From positions 1-5,261 of the forward strand of contig CAMDIP010000105.1 of assembly GCA_945899335.1 (NCBI GenBank): a stretch of DNA of 5,261 nt, in the 5' to 3' direction. Source of the DNA: Bordetella parapertussis (GTDB lineage Bacteria > Pseudomonadota > Gammaproteobacteria > Burkholderiales > Burkholderiaceae_C). Both the position numbers and the translations under genes were made by a program. This document shows, one piece after another, positions 5,019-5,261 of this stretch; within the stretch, counting starts at the first letter, position 1; every line of letters begins with the position of its first letter. The notes beneath the pieces are model-generated. The model was given only the letters and a program-made list of their open reading frames with translations. It did no database searches and was not told where the DNA came from.

Positions 5019-5261
5019 TTATTCTGCGTCTTGGCGTGAGCGATTTTTGGTTTTTGATTCTCTGGACAACTCAATTTCTTTTTCCAATTCTTCAAAGGCC
5101 TTGGTTCGGCGAATCTTTGTGTTGAGTACCTCGTTCTTTTGAATTTCTTTCATCATGATGCGCTTCAAATCCGATGTGGAATAACTCAGGCGAACATAGG
5201 TGCGGAAAGTTTTGCCACTAGGCAAAACTTCAATTTTTTCTCTTTGGTAACCACCCAACTG
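5019..5261 (-). CDS. Unrecognised protein, C-terminal 80 residues
   Basis: The frame is open to the right edge of the window and ends at TAA (5021-5019), so only the last 80 residues are present and the true start lies outside. A TTG at 5258-5256 is simply an internal Leu codon. The fragment begins with a beta-rich stretch, REKIEVLPSGKTFRTYVRLSYS, which recalls the final strand of LPP20-like envelope domains; this resemblance is weak. A charged helical tail follows, rich in Lys, Glu and Arg (about residues 30-80, including EELEKEIELSRES). The stop is 37 nt before the coiled-coil gene on the same strand, so it is probably the upstream member of the same operon. Function cannot be given from this piece. 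Confidence 0.75.
   Translation of the reverse strand, partial: QLGGYQREKIEVLPSGKTFRTYVRLSYSTSDLKRIMMKEIQKNEVLNTKIRRTKAFEELEKEIELSRESKTKNRSRQDAE
5207..5230. repeat. Perfect 10-bp inverted repeat with T-tract on the + strand
   Basis: AAGTTTTGCC (5207-5216) and GGCAAAACTT (5221-5230) are exact reverse complements around the loop ACTA. On the + strand a run of six T (5234-5239) follows three bases later, so it resembles an intrinsic terminator for rightward transcription, antisense to the gene that contains it. On the coding (-) strand no U-tract follows the stem. It lies within the codons for VLPSGKTF. Real terminator function is uncertain. Confidence 0.5.

Overview
The window looks like a chromosomal segment from a betaproteobacterium, most likely Burkholderiales and close to Comamonadaceae. 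This rests on recalled resemblance of the CysN C-terminus, the Azotobacter-type FdxA and the thioredoxin-reductase-like ferredoxin reductase, plus an intermediate GC content; no search was run. There are seven coding regions: three on the + strand at the left and four on the - strand at the right, meeting tail to tail at 2113-2116. No rRNA, tRNA, CRISPR array, insertion sequence or phage gene is visible, and no gap between genes exceeds about 60 bases.

Left half (1-2116, + strand): the 3' half of cysN (GTP-dependent sulfate adenylyltransferase large subunit), then a seven-iron ferredoxin (fdxA), then a flavoprotein of the ferredoxin-NADP+ reductase type 2 family. The ferredoxin and reductase are only 26 nt apart and form a plausible NADPH to FAD to Fe-S electron chain. 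Their position behind cysN suggests a link to assimilatory sulfur reduction, which is an inference.

Right half (2113-5261, - strand, read right to left): the C-terminal end of an unrecognised protein, a membrane-anchored coiled-coil protein, a secreted MORN-repeat plus caspase-like (peptidase C14) protein, and a secreted DUF4384-type protein. The last three genes are joined by two ATGA stop/start overlaps, so they are probably translated together. All three carry an N-terminal export signal or anchor, which points to a cell-envelope complex built around a caspase-like protease with an intact His/Cys pair and a possible Ca2+-binding loop. This is the part of the window most likely to be an under-described system.

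The most striking sequence-level detail is a run of ten A residues (coding strand) in the linker between the MORN and caspase domains. A slip of one base in either direction meets a stop codon within a few codons, so slippage would make a short secreted MORN-only product. Two perfect inverted repeats inside coding sequence (1759-1780 and 5207-5230) and a period-15 duplication in the MORN region are also recorded.
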